Positions 32,088 through 45,553 of a stretch of DNA of 64,000 nt are shown piece by piece; positions within the stretch are counted from its first letter, which is position 1, and each line of letters opens with the position of its first letter. Source of the stretch: Campanula takesimana. Lineage: Eukaryota > Streptophyta > Magnoliopsida > Asterales > Campanulaceae. Below the pieces are notes generated by a model. It saw nothing but the letters and a program-made list of their open reading frames with translations. It did not search any database and had not been told where the DNA came from. Where the stretch lies: positions 124,001-188,000 of the forward strand of contig JAOWBW010000386.1 of assembly GCA_026119855.1 (NCBI GenBank). The letters run 5' to 3'. Made by a program: the position numbers and the translations under genes.

Positions 32088-32740
32088 CTATTAATAGTAA
32101 TAGTTAATAGATATAGTATCTATTTTATTTAGTTAATATTAAAAATTAATAATTTAACTTATATAATAACTATTATAATTAAACAATACTAATAATAGTA
32201 ATAGTTAATGTATATAGCCTATTATAGTTAACTAATACTATTAATAGTAAAAACTAACTTATAAAGTAATTATTATAGTTAACTAATACTATTAATAGTA
32301 ATAATTAACTTATATAGTAACTAGTTGTAGACACCCCATTTTGAACTCAAACTTATGATTACACTACTCTTGTGTCTCGCCTTTGTGTTTGGATGAAAAC
32401 TCGTTTAGTTTTGTCATGTTTCATTAAGTTTCTAACTGACTCCGTTAGTTAGGGGCTAAACTGAACAAAGAAACTTTAGACAAGGACAAAACAGTATTAA
32501 AACACAGGATGCCTCGTACGAGACATCAATATCTCGTACGAGACATCTCCTCTGTCTGCGGGCTTAATCCACTTTCCTTCTCCGTCCCGATCTCTTTCTT
32601 GGCCAGCACTCTCCTAATCCGGAGAATATCTAATAGGAGGCTTCCTAGGTTATTTCCTACCTCCTTTAACCTCTCCAAATAAGGACTCTATTTTCTACTA
32701 AAATTAGGACTCCTAGGCTTGGTCCCTGAGTAATCCAATA
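32088..32740 (+). repeat. Second copy of the AT block plus LTR (copy B)
   Basis: Near-identical to 30391-31043, offset by 1697 bp (about 726 bp before the solo LTR arrived). The LTR part starts at 32326 and, unlike copy A, continues through TTATAAAATAGAG into transcript-leader-like sequence to about 32845. Confidence 0.85.
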
Positions 32741-34013
32741 CTTATAAAATAGAGTTCTTTCACCACAAAAAAGGTTAACAACTCTCTAATCAGTCATTCT
32801 CTCAAGAATCTCGTTTTTATTCCTCCCTCACACCTAAACACCATCAAAAAGTGAATTGAACAAACACTTAAGACATCAAAAATAAATACTAGGGTCCATT
32901 AAAGATAGAACTATCTTTCTAGTACTTCCTCTTCTCCACTCTCATAAACTTTCTTCAAACCCAAGCATCAAGGCTAGGGGCTTTTGATCATTTCCTTCCC
33001 TAGTCTATTCATTCTCAAGATGTACGAACTCATTAAAATAAATCTGCACTAGGGGCTATCCTCTTCGCCTCTAACTCTCATTACAAAGTACGTTATCCTC
33101 ACCGAGTCGATGCTTGGAACAATTTACCAAAAGCCAAGTCGATAGCTAAAATGCCTAATACATTCAAACCCAAAAATCTTGTATGTCTCTCCCCCAATAA
33201 GAGACAAACTACTCTCCTCTCTGAGTCATCTTCGAGTACATACTCTGTCAAAAAAAAAGACGCAAAAGAGATGCCCGCTAGATTGAAAATCTGAAAGGGC
33301 GGTCTAGGCAAAAAATCAGGGTGCGTCATAAAAAAAATAAAAAAATAGGGAGAGTGTTCTTCAAATCATTTCTTCTTTAACCTTCCTCAAATCCATCAAG
33401 CGGGAGAGCACTCTTCTTCAAATAAAATAGCCTCATAAGCCTGTTCATGGAGTCATCTACGACATACAAGATTCTTGGGGCTTGACTTAGACCACACATG
33501 AGATAAATATGGGGGAATAGATAACGTCTCTCATCACCTTCACCGGAGACTTTCGGACATGGAACTCTAGAGTTGTCAACAAAGTACGCTCGGCCTACTT
33601 AGAGTTTGCACATCAATGGTTGTCAGACCAATAGTCATCTCCCTTGACACGACATGACTAAAGGAACGATCTGGACAGATCATCTTGCACAAGGAAAATG
33701 AGTCTCGCACTAGATAACCCTCAGAGGAACTCCATGGCATTTCATCTTTTGCAGAAAACCTGATTAGGTCCCGACTTGTCAAACACATGTCCCCCCCAAC
33801 CACAAATCAACACATACAGTTCATCACCACTAAACATCCCATCATGAATCCATACTATTCACACTACTTACACCAAGGTTGACCGACCGGGCATGCACAT
33901 AAATTTGTCACCGCCACATGAGTCCAATTACAAATTAAAATCAAAGATAAATTGCTTGCTAGAATATGTTCTACTTGTTTTATTAACATGTACTAGAACC
34001 AATCCATGCTAAA
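32741..34013 (+). other. Gypsy-type element, rest of LTR B and non-coding internal region
   Basis: After ACACCATCAAAAAG the sequence joins GTGAATTGAACAAACACTTA, which in the copy at 56162 lies at the 3' side of the internal region, so a deletion junction is likely near 32846. There is no gag or pol. The region ends where the Copia element inserted; it resumes at 48702. Confidence 0.55.
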
Positions 34014-35434
34014 TGTTGGGTATGCTTCTCTCTTAACACTCCTAATTTTGTTAGAATTGATTGATACCATCACCTAAGAATATTCTATGGACTTTAGGAC
34101 TCTATGTAAGAAGTTTTATAACTTCAATTTTTAGCTTAGTCCATTTTATAGTATAGGCTTAGAATATAGGCCTCAGAGCGAAAAGGAATGAAGATCTAAG
34201 CAAGTATGTGGTCTCTGCGCAGTACACCACTGCGCAGGTCTCTCCTGCGCAGCATTCTATCTTGCTTAGTTTTCAATGCATTCTGATCACCTAACTTGGA
34301 AAGCGCTTAGAAGATGCACGCTTATTAAAAATGCTGAGGTGTGCAGAATCGACAAAGCAAGCACACTCAGCAGATCCAACGGTGGAGACGCGCTCAAGAG
34401 AAATATTTCAAATGAAGACAGCTGTCAACCTTCTAGAAGAAGCTTTTGAATTTGGTCTTCATGCTCAGTCTCCAACGGCTCTAAAACACCTATGCACCAA
34501 TCATATTGTGCCAGTTCATCAACTTTGATCAGAGCTTCAATGGCTATAAAGGACACCTGCGCACTAATCATATCGTGCCAGCTCATCGTCCTTGCTCAGA
34601 GCTCCAACGGCTAGTTTTAAGCTCTCTGCTATAAATAGCCAGCTAATCTTCATTTCCAAGTTGCTAAAGTTTGTGCTTTCATAAGTATCCTTGAAGTTAA
34701 GAAGATTGCTGCTAATATTCCCAGATTCAAGATCAACCTTCAATCCTTCATACCTTCAAACTCCTGCCCAGATCCTAAGCCTTATCACCAGAATTCTTCG
34801 TGCTCTTCATCTCATAGATTCATAGAGCCCAGAATTTCTGACACATACACACCTCTTGAAGCTTCGATCATTTAGATCATACTTCTTGAGATACACCGGT
34901 TTAGTCTAGGATTTGCTCTTCATAGATTATAGATCTTTGAGATAGTTTGTTTTTCATTGCTGTATTTTGTAACTCTCTCATATAATAAGATCTCCATTAG
35001 AAAATCCAAGACTAACCATCTTGGTAGAGGACGTAGATATTTCATTGATCGAACCTCTCCAAATAGTCTGTTCATTATTCTCGCTATTTATTTCCTACTT
35101 AATCGTTTCTGAATTACCGCTTTGTTTGATCTTTCAGATTGATATACTTTGCTGCTGTGCTTGTTATTTCTTATTGCCTTAGAATCCTTTTTATCCAACA
35201 CTTTATGCCAAAACTTAGCGCGTGCGTTTTTATCTCTGCGCAGCTTTTTCCTGCGCAGGTGCTGCTTAAACTTCCGCTGTGCATTTCACACTCTCTCTGC
35301 GCGCTATACTTAGCTTATTTGAGAACTGTGCGCATAAGCCATTGATTTGCAAAAGGGTTTGAAAAGAATTTTAAAACGCTATTTACCCCCCCTCTAGAAT
35401 TTTTCATACCCTTGTTGCCCCTTTGGGACCAACA
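34014..35434 (+). repeat. 5' LTR of the Copia element (1421 bp)
   Basis: Begins TGTTGGGTATGC and ends GGGACCAACA. CTGCGCAG palindromes occur three times near 34214-34252, and CTGCGCAG/CCTGCGCAGG again near 35236-35262. CTATAAATAGC near 34630 is a likely TATA box. Very similar to the 3' LTR, suggesting a fairly recent insertion. Confidence 0.93.
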
Positions 35435-35436
35435 AG

Positions 35437-35448
35437 TGGTATCAGGGC
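35437..35448 (+). promoter_or_regulatory. Primer binding site (initiator Met tRNA type)
   Basis: TGGTATCAGGGC two bases after the LTR, one change from the common plant form TGGTATCAGAGC complementary to initiator Met tRNA. Confidence 0.85.
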
Positions 35449-35508
35449 AAACACCTTCATAAAACTTGTTTTGTTTTTCAAGCTTAACAGCTTGGGTGCC
35501 GATTCAAG

Positions 35509-37796
35509 ATGGCTTCAAAATCTTGGGAAATGGCTAACTATTCACATGTTCCAGTGTTGAATGAAGATCACTTCGAAATCTAGAAGCACTGCATGCTCAC
35601 TCATTTTTCTTCTATCGATGAGATCCTCCATGACATCGTTCTTGAAGGACCTTACATCCCTATGAATGCTAATCTGATGCTGCTACCAATAAGGACAATC
35701 CTACAATCAAGAAGTCCAAAGAGGAATGGACCGATGAAGAAAATAAATGGGTTGGCTACGATGGAAGAGCAAGAAACATCATTCTTAGCACTCTAGACCT
35801 CTCCACGCGCAATCAAATTGTGAGCGGTGGAACTGCAAAGGAACTATGGGATGCTATGGAAGGATATGTGAATGGAGACAAAGTAAGCAATGAAAACAAA
35901 AGATTTATGGTGCAAAGAAAATTCAACTGATTCATGAGAAAGGATGGTGAAACCTTGAGACAAACTTATGATCGCTTCTGTGCAGTTGTAAACTCTTGTA
36001 AATCTCTTGGAACTACCTTCACAAATAAAGAAGTAAATTCTCAATTCTTAGATGCGCTAGGTTCCAGATATGTGCACAAGGCAAGTCATCTGGAAGATTC
36101 TGGATTTCTAGATACTTGGCCTCTGCGCAGCTTATACGCTAACTTAAAAGTGTATGAGCTAAAGCTTGATCGAATCGACGAAACTGAAGGCAAAGGAAAA
36201 CTTGTTTCCTATGTTGCGCAAAATGAACCTGCGCCTATTCAAACCTCAGACAAAGTCTCTACTTCCTCTTTACTTGAAATGGATGATGATGATTTCTCTA
36301 TGTTCGTTAAGCGATTCCAAAAATTCAGGAAATTCTCTAAACCTGGATCCTCGAGCAAACCACCTGCTATGTTTTCTCGAGGCAGAGATTCAAAGAAAGA
36401 TGATGACTTGGTTTGCTACAACTGCAGAAATCCCGGTCATTTTGCTTTAAAATGCCCTACTCCAAAATTTGAGTACATGAAGAGGAATACTACGCAGAAA
36501 TCATCAAAGCAGCGCGGAATGATTGCTGAAGAAGACTACGCAGAAAAGGAACTGAAGACTTGGATAGAGACTGACACTGAAGACAGTGATGATGATGACT
36601 CTGAGGATGGACTGCTTTGCTTGGTGGCTAATGCTGATGCTGATAGCGATTCAAACAATGATCCCGAAATGGACACAAAGACTGCGCCAAGGACAATTCA
36701 GAAGAAAGGTCCCACTATCACAGAACTGGTGGAAATGGGACATCTGACTCCAAGCAGACAGAATGGCAAGTACTTATTTGCCAGAGCAGACATATCAAAG
36801 AAATTTGTAGCTCCATCTCCGCGAAAAGAATCTCTTGAAATTCCTGCTGAAATTGTAATAGAAAAGGATGACTCTGCTGCTGAGCGTGAGTCTATTTTCA
36901 ATCAAGCTGAAAAGGTAATCAAGAAATCTAATTCTATGAAAGAAGCAGTGGACTTATCAATTGGAGAAATTTCACAGCTTAAGACGGAGAGAACTCTTTT
37001 AAAGTCTGAGATCACCCTCCTTAAGGAGCAGATTAAGAGCATGACTCCTCTTACTGAAAAGAACCATTTTCTTACAGATCAAAATGTGCTTTTTAAAGTA
37101 AGAAATGAAGAATTGGCCGCTCAAGTAGCTGATCTCACAAAGATCACTGATGAGTGGACCAAATCTCGTGTCACTATGGATCAAATTCTAGAATCCCAAA
37201 AAGCCAGTGGAGACAAGGAAGGCTTGGGGTTCTCAACTAGTGATAACTTTAAATGTGAAGTTTGCTCTGAAAAGGAAAAGGAGTTTACACCACAGCAAAC
37301 TATTGAAATTCCTAAAGCAAAGCATTCTGCTTCAATGGGTAAAGAACAGGAGAAAGTCCAGAGACAAAATTTCCATTATGTCTACCCAAAGAAGCAAACT
37401 GGAAAAGCCAAGGGTAAGGCTAAAGTTGAATCTGCGCTTGACAACGCACCTTTTGATATTTGTTGCGCTTCTCCTTCGAATGTCAAATCTGCGTATAAGG
37501 GTCATGCGCATGAAAGCTATGCGCCTTAACGCCATATGCGCATACTTAAGAAAAGCGCACCAAAACTTCAAAAGATGGTGTTTGTCAAAGCTAGTTCATC
37601 TGCTCCAGTAAAGAATGCCGCGCCAAAGAAAAGTAGAGAGTTTGTAAAAACCCAATCTATAAGTGGCCTTCATCATTGTGTTGTGTGTGATGGTTTAGGT
37701 CACAAGGCTGCAGAATGCCTTTTGCGATTTGCTCCTAATGCCAAGGGACGTAAAAATCCCAAGGTCAGACAGGAGTGGGTTGTCAAAAGTTGCTAA
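35509..37796 (+). pseudogene. Copia gag, broken
   Basis: Structural protein of the retrotransposon. It starts at ATG 35509 (ASKSWEMANYSHVPVLNEDH). Breaks: a TAG at about 35581, a frame shift near 35670, a TGA near 35928 and a TAA at 37527. The longest open piece is 35934-37529. Visible parts include a CCHC zinc knuckle CYNCRNPGHFALKC near 36415, an acidic stretch, a coiled coil (about 36960-37190) and a second CCHC-like knuckle CVVCDGLGHKAAEC near 37678. The TAA at 37796 precedes pol, which is in another frame. Confidence 0.88.
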
Positions 37797-37833
37797 CTCT
37801 AGGACTCAAGAATAAAGGGGACCTGCATTTTTA

Positions 37834-40800
37834 ATGTCTATTTTTCAGGTCTCCTGCTTCACTGCGCACTCCTCACAAGCTAAAGCGCATATATGGTACC
37901 TCGACAGTGGATGTTCTAGACACATGACTGGAGAGGTCACCGCTCTTGAAGATGTGCATGAAGGAAGAGGTCCCTCAGTAACGTTTGGAGATAACAATAA
38001 AGGGCACATAGTTGGATATGGAAGAATCAGAAAAGATAAAGTGTGTATTAAGAAAGTTGCGCTAGTAGAAGGACTCAAGCACAACCTGCTCTCCATATCA
38101 CAATTCTGCGATAAAGGTTTGGAATGGCACTTCACTGCAACGCACTGCTATATCAAAGATGGCATATCCGGACTAACTTTGCTTACAGGGACTCGTAAGA
38201 CTAATGTTTACATTATTGATCTTACTGCTATAGATTCTATCACTAATCTCTGTTTTGTAGCAAAGAATGTAAGTGAAAGCAGCTGGCTATGGCATAAGCG
38301 CTTAAGTCACTTGAACTTCAAATATTTGGCTAAACTAGGAAGGGAAAATCTTGTCAAAGGACTTCCCAAAGTAGCTGATCATCATGATAGATAATGCGCA
38401 GCATGCCAGCTCGGTAAACAACCTAAGCAGTCTTTCTCCAGCAAGATTGCCTCCTCAAAGGCTCAACTTCCAAATGTTTACAACTGCTTCACATGGACTT
38501 GTTTGGACCGGTCACCACCGCAAGCATTGGAGGAAACAAATACACTTTAGTTGTGGTGGATGACTACTCAAGATACACATGGGTCGAAATGATGATATCC
38601 AAAGATGACTGCTATGATATCTTGACTGCACTATTCCGAAGGCTCCAAACTCAAAAGGAAGATGACATCGTGATCGTTAGATCTGACAATGGTACTGAGT
38701 TCAAGAACAATGGTGTCGCTCAATATTATGATGATCATGGCATTGATCACAATTTCTCTGCCGCTGGAGTTCCTCAACAAAATGGCGTTATGGAAAGAAA
38801 GAATCGCACGTTGATCGAGGCTGGAAAAACAATGATAGCTGAAGCTAAGCTTCCAAAGTGTTTCTGAGGAGAAGCTGTCAATACTGCTTGCTTTACTCAG
38901 AATAGATCCTTCATCAACAAAGCCTACAACAAAACTCCATATGAGCTATGGAGAGGAAGAGCGCCTAACATTGCTTTCTTCAAGATTTTTGGCTACAAAT
39001 GCTATATCCTCTACAATGGCAAAGATCATAGAGGTAAATTCGACGCCAAAGCAGATGAATGTATTTTCATTGGGTATGCCAAACACTCTAAAGCTTTTCG
39101 TGTTTTTAATAGAACTACTCTAGTAATTGTAGAATCGGTACATGTTACTTTTGATAAGCATTCTCTCCTTGAGCCACATTTGGATCCAAATGATTCTGAT
39201 GATTCTGCTGAGAATGTTGAGACAGGTACGCAGCCTCAAACTGCACCTGCGCAGGATGATAATCAAGTTGATCAAAACCAGAATCAAGGAAGTCCATCTC
39301 ATGCGCATACACTAGATGTTGCGCCAGAAGTGACTACTCCTGATGCGCAAACACCACCTCCTGCGCATGATGTTTCGCCACTTCAGCAAATCACTTTTGA
39401 TGATCTCGATGCTGGAGCAAATGAAGTACCCATTGAAGATCATCGTATTCCTACCACTCAACCTAACTTACCCCTTGAGGTTCGTGAAGTTAGAGATCAT
39501 CCAACTATAAATATCATTGGTGATCTCAATGTAGGGGTTCATACTAGGAGAGCATCAAACTTTGATGATGAGTATCACTCTTTTATCTCCCAAATCGAAC
39601 CAAAGAAGATTGATGATGCGCTCCAAGATTCAAGCTGGGTTACTGCTATGCAAGAAGAGCTTAACCAATTTGAGCGCTGCAAAGTTTGGACTTTAGTACC
39701 CAGACCTCATGATCAAGGCGTTATTAGTACAAAATGGGTATTTAGAAAAAAGATGGATGAGAATGGAAGCATCACCAGGAACAAAGCAAGGTTGGTTGCG
39801 CAAGGCTATAGGCAAGAGGAAGGAATCGATTATGATGAAACTTTTGCGCCTGTAGCAAGACTAGAAGCTATAAGAATTTTCTTAGCTTATGCCTCTCACA
39901 AGAAATTCAAGCTTTATCAAATGGATGTGAAGAGCGTATTTCTCAACGGTGAACTCCAAGAGACGGTCTACGTAGCTCAACCTCCTGGATTTGAAGATAG
40001 CAGATTTCCAAATCACGTCTTCAAGCTTCAGAAAGCTTTTTATGGACTTAAGGAAGCTCCAAGAGCATGGTACGATACTCTATCAAAATTCCTGCCAGAA
40101 AAGGGCTTCAAGCGCGGTAAAATCGATACAACTCTTTTTATTGCTAAGTATAATGATCATTCTTTACTTGTTCAAATTTATGTCGATGATATTATATTTG
40201 GTTCTACTAATGAGTTACTTTGTAAGCGCTTTGAGAAACTCAGGAAAAGCAAGTTTGAGATGAGCATGATGGGAGAACTCACATTTTTCCTTGGACTTCA
40301 AGTCAAACAATTAAATTATAGCATCTTCATAAATCAAGCCAAGTACATAAGGGACTTAATCAAGAAGTTTGGACTTGAGAATGCTAAAGCATACGACACT
40401 CCAAAGGCTACGGGAAATAATCTTGATAAAGACTTAAAAGGTAAGAAAGTTGATCAAACTTTATATCGAGGTATGATTGCCTCTCTACTCTACCTTACTG
40501 CAAGTAGGCCAGATATTATGTTTAGTGTTTGTGTCTGTGCGCGCTATCAAGCTGACCCTAGAGAAGCGCACTTAACTGCTGTTAAACGCATTATTCGTTA
40601 TCTTTCTGGAACTATTAACCTTGGACTTTGGTACACCAAAGATTCGAATTTCGATTTGCTAGGTTATTCCGATGCAGATTACGCAGCATGCACAATTGAC
40701 AGGAAGAGCACAAGTGGAACTTGTCATTTCCTTGGAAATCGACTTGTTGCGTGGGCAAGCAAGAAACAAGCTGCTGTGTCCATCTCCACTACAGAAGCTG

Positions 40801-41122
40801 AATACATTGCTGCTGGAAGCTGCTGCTGCCAAATCCTATGGATGAAGCAACAACTAGTGGATTATGGAATTAATGAAGGAAATTGCCCAATTTCTGCGAC
40901 AATATGTCCACCATAGCAGTCTCCAACAATCCTGTCATGCATTCAAAGACAAAGCACATCGACATCAAATATCATTTTCTCAAGGACCACGTGGAAAAAG
41001 GAAATATTCACTTAGAGCACGTGGGCACAGATAATCAAATTGCTGATATCCTCACAAAGGCTCTTGACACAAAGAGATTTGTCTTTTTGAGAGGAGAAAT
41101 GGGTATGCTTAAACTCAGATAA
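37834..41122 (+). pseudogene. Copia pol (protease, integrase, RT, RNase H), broken
   Basis: Protease active site LDSGCSRHMTG near 37900. GAG-pre-integrase HxxxxH with CAAC at about 38290-38410. Integrase core has DLFGPV, VVDDYSRYTW, RSDNGTEF and GVPQQNGVMERKNRTL at 38493-38820. Reverse transcriptase follows with KWVFRKK, QMDVKSVFLNG and catalytic YVDD near 40180. RNase H has ADYAACTIDRKSTSG and STTEAEYIA near 40680-40800. Breaks: a stop and shift near 38394-38490, a TGA at about 38865 (tryptophan expected) and a shift near 40885. Its last part, in another frame, ends at 41122. Confidence 0.93.
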
Positions 41123-42014
41123 CTTGTCCATATAATTTGTTAATACTAATGTTTTGTGTTTGCTTGATAAGTTCTTAAAGGTTAAGATTTCATGCATCTG
41201 CGTAGCTACTGCGCAGTAAGTTAATGCGCATGAAAAATTAAGTTGAGATTTGAAGAATCTTTGCATAATATTCGCTCTGCGCAAAACGACATGCGCACTT
41301 CTAAGTGGACCGCAGGTAAGTACTCTATTCATTATATTTTGCACATAGGTCCTTGACTGAAAAGTCAACGCTTAGTCACAAGGGTACTTGTGTAATTTAA
41401 ATTTTCCAGTGCCTTTATTTTTTTTAATTTTCTTGGGAAATTACCTTTTTACCCCTGCGCATGTCCCAGTGTCATTTAATGCAAACTGCGATTAATGACA
41501 TCGCACCTTGCGAATGTCTGCTCACCATTTAATGAGGAAGGTGATGCGACAGATGTGAGCTTCTTTTCGCTGACACGCGCGCGCAAAGACTGCGCACGCG
41601 CGTCCCCCATTCGGCCACGTCACCCTGCTAACGTGCGCCCGTCCTTTCACTGACTCAGCATTTATGAGGAAGTTGACTCGACAGTGACCGGCTTAGGACT
41701 TCACACTCACGCGCCCGCTAGGCCTGCGCACGCGCGCATCCGGTTGGGCCATGACATCGCAGCACGTGCCCCACTCCGCTTTTTCACCAACTGTCCTTGC
41801 GCTGACGTCACCATTTTTCCCTCTTTTGGTGTAAACCGTCTGCGACCTCTCTCCTCTCTCTTTATTGCTCATTTTCTTTCCCCAAACCTCCATTTTCTCT
41901 CTCTATTTCTTACCAACTTCCAAAGATTTCCTCTTATTCTCTCTTTGACCTTCATCTTCTCCAGATTTCATCTACCCAAAACTTCCTTTTTCATCTTCAT
42001 CTCTTTCTATATCA
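41123..42014 (+). other. Spacer between pol and the third ORF
   Basis: Non-coding. 41440-41790 is unusually rich in CpG and GCGCGC text (CACGCGCGCGCAAAGACTG and similar), followed by a CT-rich leader-like stretch (41850-42010) just before the next ATG. It could serve as promoter or leader for a subgenomic transcript; this is inference. Confidence 0.5.
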
Positions 42015-42146
42015 ATGGCTCATAAGAAGACCTCAAAGAAAATGCCTGAAATCATTCTCTCTTCTTCATCTGAGGAAACTTCCTCCTTTTCTCGCTCTGG
42101 GTCTGCACAAGAACAACCACCTCCCCAGCCTGTCGTCGAAGATATG

Positions 42147-42760
42147 GTATGATTTCTTTCTCTGTTTGTTCAATTTCCGCCATTGTTAGGGTTTAAAGCT
42201 TTCCAAGCTTCCCTTTGTGATTGTGTGCTTGTTTGTTGATCATTTTTGAAATTGAATGTTGTGTTGTGTTTGTTTCTCCCTGATCTACTCTTTCATGTAA
42301 TTTATTTCATGATCAATACTCTTTTTAAGTGATTTCTGCAAAATTTTCTGTCCAAAAACCTCCATAGCAGACGAACGATTATTCTGAATTTCTGGGTTTG
42401 TTTTAATGTTGTTGTCTATATTGTTTACTTGGTTGACTTCGTCCTGTTCATGCAGTCATTTCGATGTATTTTTTATTGGATTTGGACAACTTTTGATTTT
42501 TTGGTGTTCTTGATGTCCTTCATGTTCATGAACAGTTCATTTCGTGTTCATCAATTTCTTGATTTTTCTCTTATGCTCTGGATCGCATAAGAATTTCCAA
42601 GTGTTTACGTTTTGCGCATGCTTACTTGGCTTTGCGCATTACTTTTATGATATTTTATATAGTATGGAGATACTGCGCATAAGTATCCATGCGTTATCTG
42701 CGCATGCGCAACGCTCCATGCACAATATAACGTCTAATTCATATTTTTTGCTTTGCGCAG
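42147..42760 (+). other. Putative intron in the third ORF
   Basis: T-rich 614-bp stretch with stops in all frames between two coding-like blocks, bounded by GGTATG and TTTTTTGCTTTGCGCAG. The upstream block ends on a codon boundary and the downstream block opens in frame from the acceptor. Confidence 0.55.
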
Positions 42761-44140
42761 AATCCCTTCTATTTCATTTGTGGATGGGAAGTCAATCTGC
42801 AAGATCTTAACCAGGATGCTGTTGGGTGCAGATTGATAAGGCATCTGCGATCCTCTGAAATTCTTCCTCTCTTCACTTTGGATCAGCTATTCTACGTGCC
42901 TTCTCTTGTTGATGAATTCTTCGAGACTGCGCGTGTTATTCCTACCAAGCACAAGGTGAGAGCACTGAGATCATTATGGCGGTGGTGCAGAATTGTGAAA
43001 TCTTGGTGCACCCAAACCACATCCGCAGACTTTGCGACTTCGATGTTGGTGATGCGCCAGAGACTTTTGATACTGCGCGGCAAGACAGATTGGCGATGAA
43101 GTTAGTTGGCGAGCCCACTCTTGTCAAGCGATGGTCTGTGCATGATCGCAATGAATTTGCTGAGGTGATGTATCACCTGTGCACCTTGATTGGCGATTCC
43201 CTGAACTGCAAGAATGGGAACAAAGGGAAGTTTATTTCCAAGCAATGGGAATATTGTTGTGCTATCTACTTAAAGGAAAGGCTGGATTGGCCCCAGATCA
43301 TCTGGAATGAGATCACCAAGGCAATGACGAGCTATGATACGCGCCTCAACGCGTCGAAACCTAAGTATCGGACGCACTGTCGCATGCTATCCAAGATCTT
43401 GCTCCAATACACTGAATTGAATGACTTTGTAAGGAAGGACCCTATTCTAAAGCAGTCCTGTGCTTCAAAGTTCTATTATCGAGAGCAGCTTCATCTGCTG
43501 CGCGATGAGATTGGCGATGCGGACTACTACAGAATCTGGAGATCCGATGATGATCCCAACAGGGAACCTTGGTTGGGAAAGTTACCCAAGGAAGGCAAGT
43601 CCAAGGGTACAGATGGCCCAAGTACTGCGTAGGAAACGGCTGATGAAGCCTCCAAGCGCAAGGGCAAGGGCATTGCTGAGCCCAAGTCAAAGAAGCACAA
43701 TGATGTTCCCAACGTCCAATCCACCGCAGGCATTAAGATCAGAGAGCCTGCCCCTGCTGCTCCAAAGCCTGCCTCCAAGAAGCGCAAGGATGATGCGCCT
43801 GCGCCCTCCCAGAAGAAGACCAAGACTGCCAAGAGTGCCTTTCAACGTATTCCTCCTTCTGCGCATGACTCTAAGTCGCGCATGGATCATACTGGTGATT
43901 CGGAAGATGCTGAGATTCAGGGGGAGACTCATCCCAAGGCCCCAGCTGTGCAAGACCCTAATGTTGCGCCTGCGCCTCCTGCTGATTCCCCTCTTTCTTC
44001 TCCTCGGCGCAAGAAGAAGGTGCGTAGTAGCGCAAAGGGCTCCAAAAAGCGCCATACTCCTTCTCTTCCAAGCTCTCCTCACGAACCAACATCCAGCGCA
44101 TTTCAGCGCGTTAACATCCCTGTTGGCAATCCACACAGGG

Positions 44141-45553
44141 TGTTGTTCAATTAGATACCTAGGTCCTAGAATTACTTAATCCCAATCATGTCTACACTTA
44201 GGGTCCCCCAATTTTATTAGAACCTTTTTAGGTACCATTAGGATTCTTCGTGACCAGCACAGGTGTATTTCAACTCTTCATTTAAGACAAACCAGCAAGA
44301 GGAAGCAAATCAGCAGACCAGTAAAACAAGTTGCCGATCAACTCTATTCTTAACTTGCGACAAGTTGCCGATCAACTTGCTACAGAAGTTGCCGATCAAC
44401 TTACTCAAGAAGTTGCCGATCAACTCCATTCACAACATGCCGATATAATAGACAGTCTGCACTGTCAGTCAGGTGACATCATTTCATTAAAGTCAACCTT
44501 GCTGATTGTCTCTATACTGTTTTATCATAAAGTAGTTTACCTGCTCTGTAATGATTTCTACGCCGTCTGACACATAGCTACTTTTAGCTATACTCTGTCT
44601 CTACTTGCTTTTGCAGGTAACCGGTTGAGACAAAGGGGTCTTTACCCATCAGACTTTTAAGGCACGCGTATCTTCGCCATTAATGCCAAGGATACTGCAT
44701 TAAATGCTCCTCACCTACCCAGCTGGAAATTCAAATGTTATCCTTCTTCAACAAGCTAAGACATTAACTCCTCCTATAAATAGAGGACTCAGTGCATTGA
44801 AGAAGGTTGGTGATTTTAGTGCATTGAAGAGAGTTGGTTGTTTGCAGCATTCATTGAAGCTCAAACATTCCTTGTCCAGATAATCATTAGATCATTTAAT
44901 AGGACATACACTTGTGCACAAACTCTACAACACTGTTAGTATTCCCGAACTAGATTATTTTAAGGAATACGTTGTCTGAGTTTTCACACACCCACCTGAG
45001 TGAGATAAGTTCTTTTTGAACTTGCCGCTCAAATACACTTGGCCAGATATTTGCTTTACGATTCATTAAACTATCTCTAGAATTTAGTCTTTGTATCCGG
45101 CAAAGCCGCTCTTGTAATAGACTAGGGATATTTAATAGTGCTCTTAACCCAAATCCAAGTTCTGACCAAACTTGGTAGAGGACGTAGCAGTATTTACACT
45201 GTGAACCTCTCCAAATCTCTGTGTCCTCTGTTACTTACTGTCCTTGCCGGTTGGAACTCTATCACCGGCAAATCATTACTGTTCTTGCTGACTCATCATC
45301 ATTTCCATTGATCAATCTCTTGAAACTGCATTGAACTTTTAGAAACTACTTTGTGTTTAAACCAAGCTCTCAAAATCTTTTATACACTGATTTTGTGTGA
45401 GTTAAAACTAAGTCATATTTTACCCGCTGTGCTTACTGATAATAGTTTGCAAACTGATAAGTGACTTTGCATTTAAAAGTGTTTCTTTGTAAAAGTTTTA
45501 AAAAGGCTATTCACCCCCCCTCTAGCCTATTTTCCTACCAATTGGGCCTAACA
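44141..45553 (+). mobile_element. Solo LTR of a second Copia family (1413 bp)
   Basis: Begins TGTTGTTCAATTAG and ends TTGGGCCTAACA, flanked by perfect duplications CAGGG (44136-44140 and 45554-45558). Parts (ACTTGGTAGAGGACGTAG, CACCCCCCCTCTAGC) match the surrounding element's LTR, so it is a diverged relative. Four ~30-bp repeats with core AGTTGCCGATCAACT lie at about 44328-44430. Confidence 0.9.

Noticed and set aside
33099..33803. Minus-strand frames in the Gypsy internal region
   Set aside because: No recognisable protein motif and located in non-coding retroelement sequence.
43460..44179. Arg/Leu-rich frames overlapping the third Copia ORF
   Set aside because: Alternative frames of GC-rich coding sequence; the frame of 42976-43632 continues in phase after its stop and is the real one.
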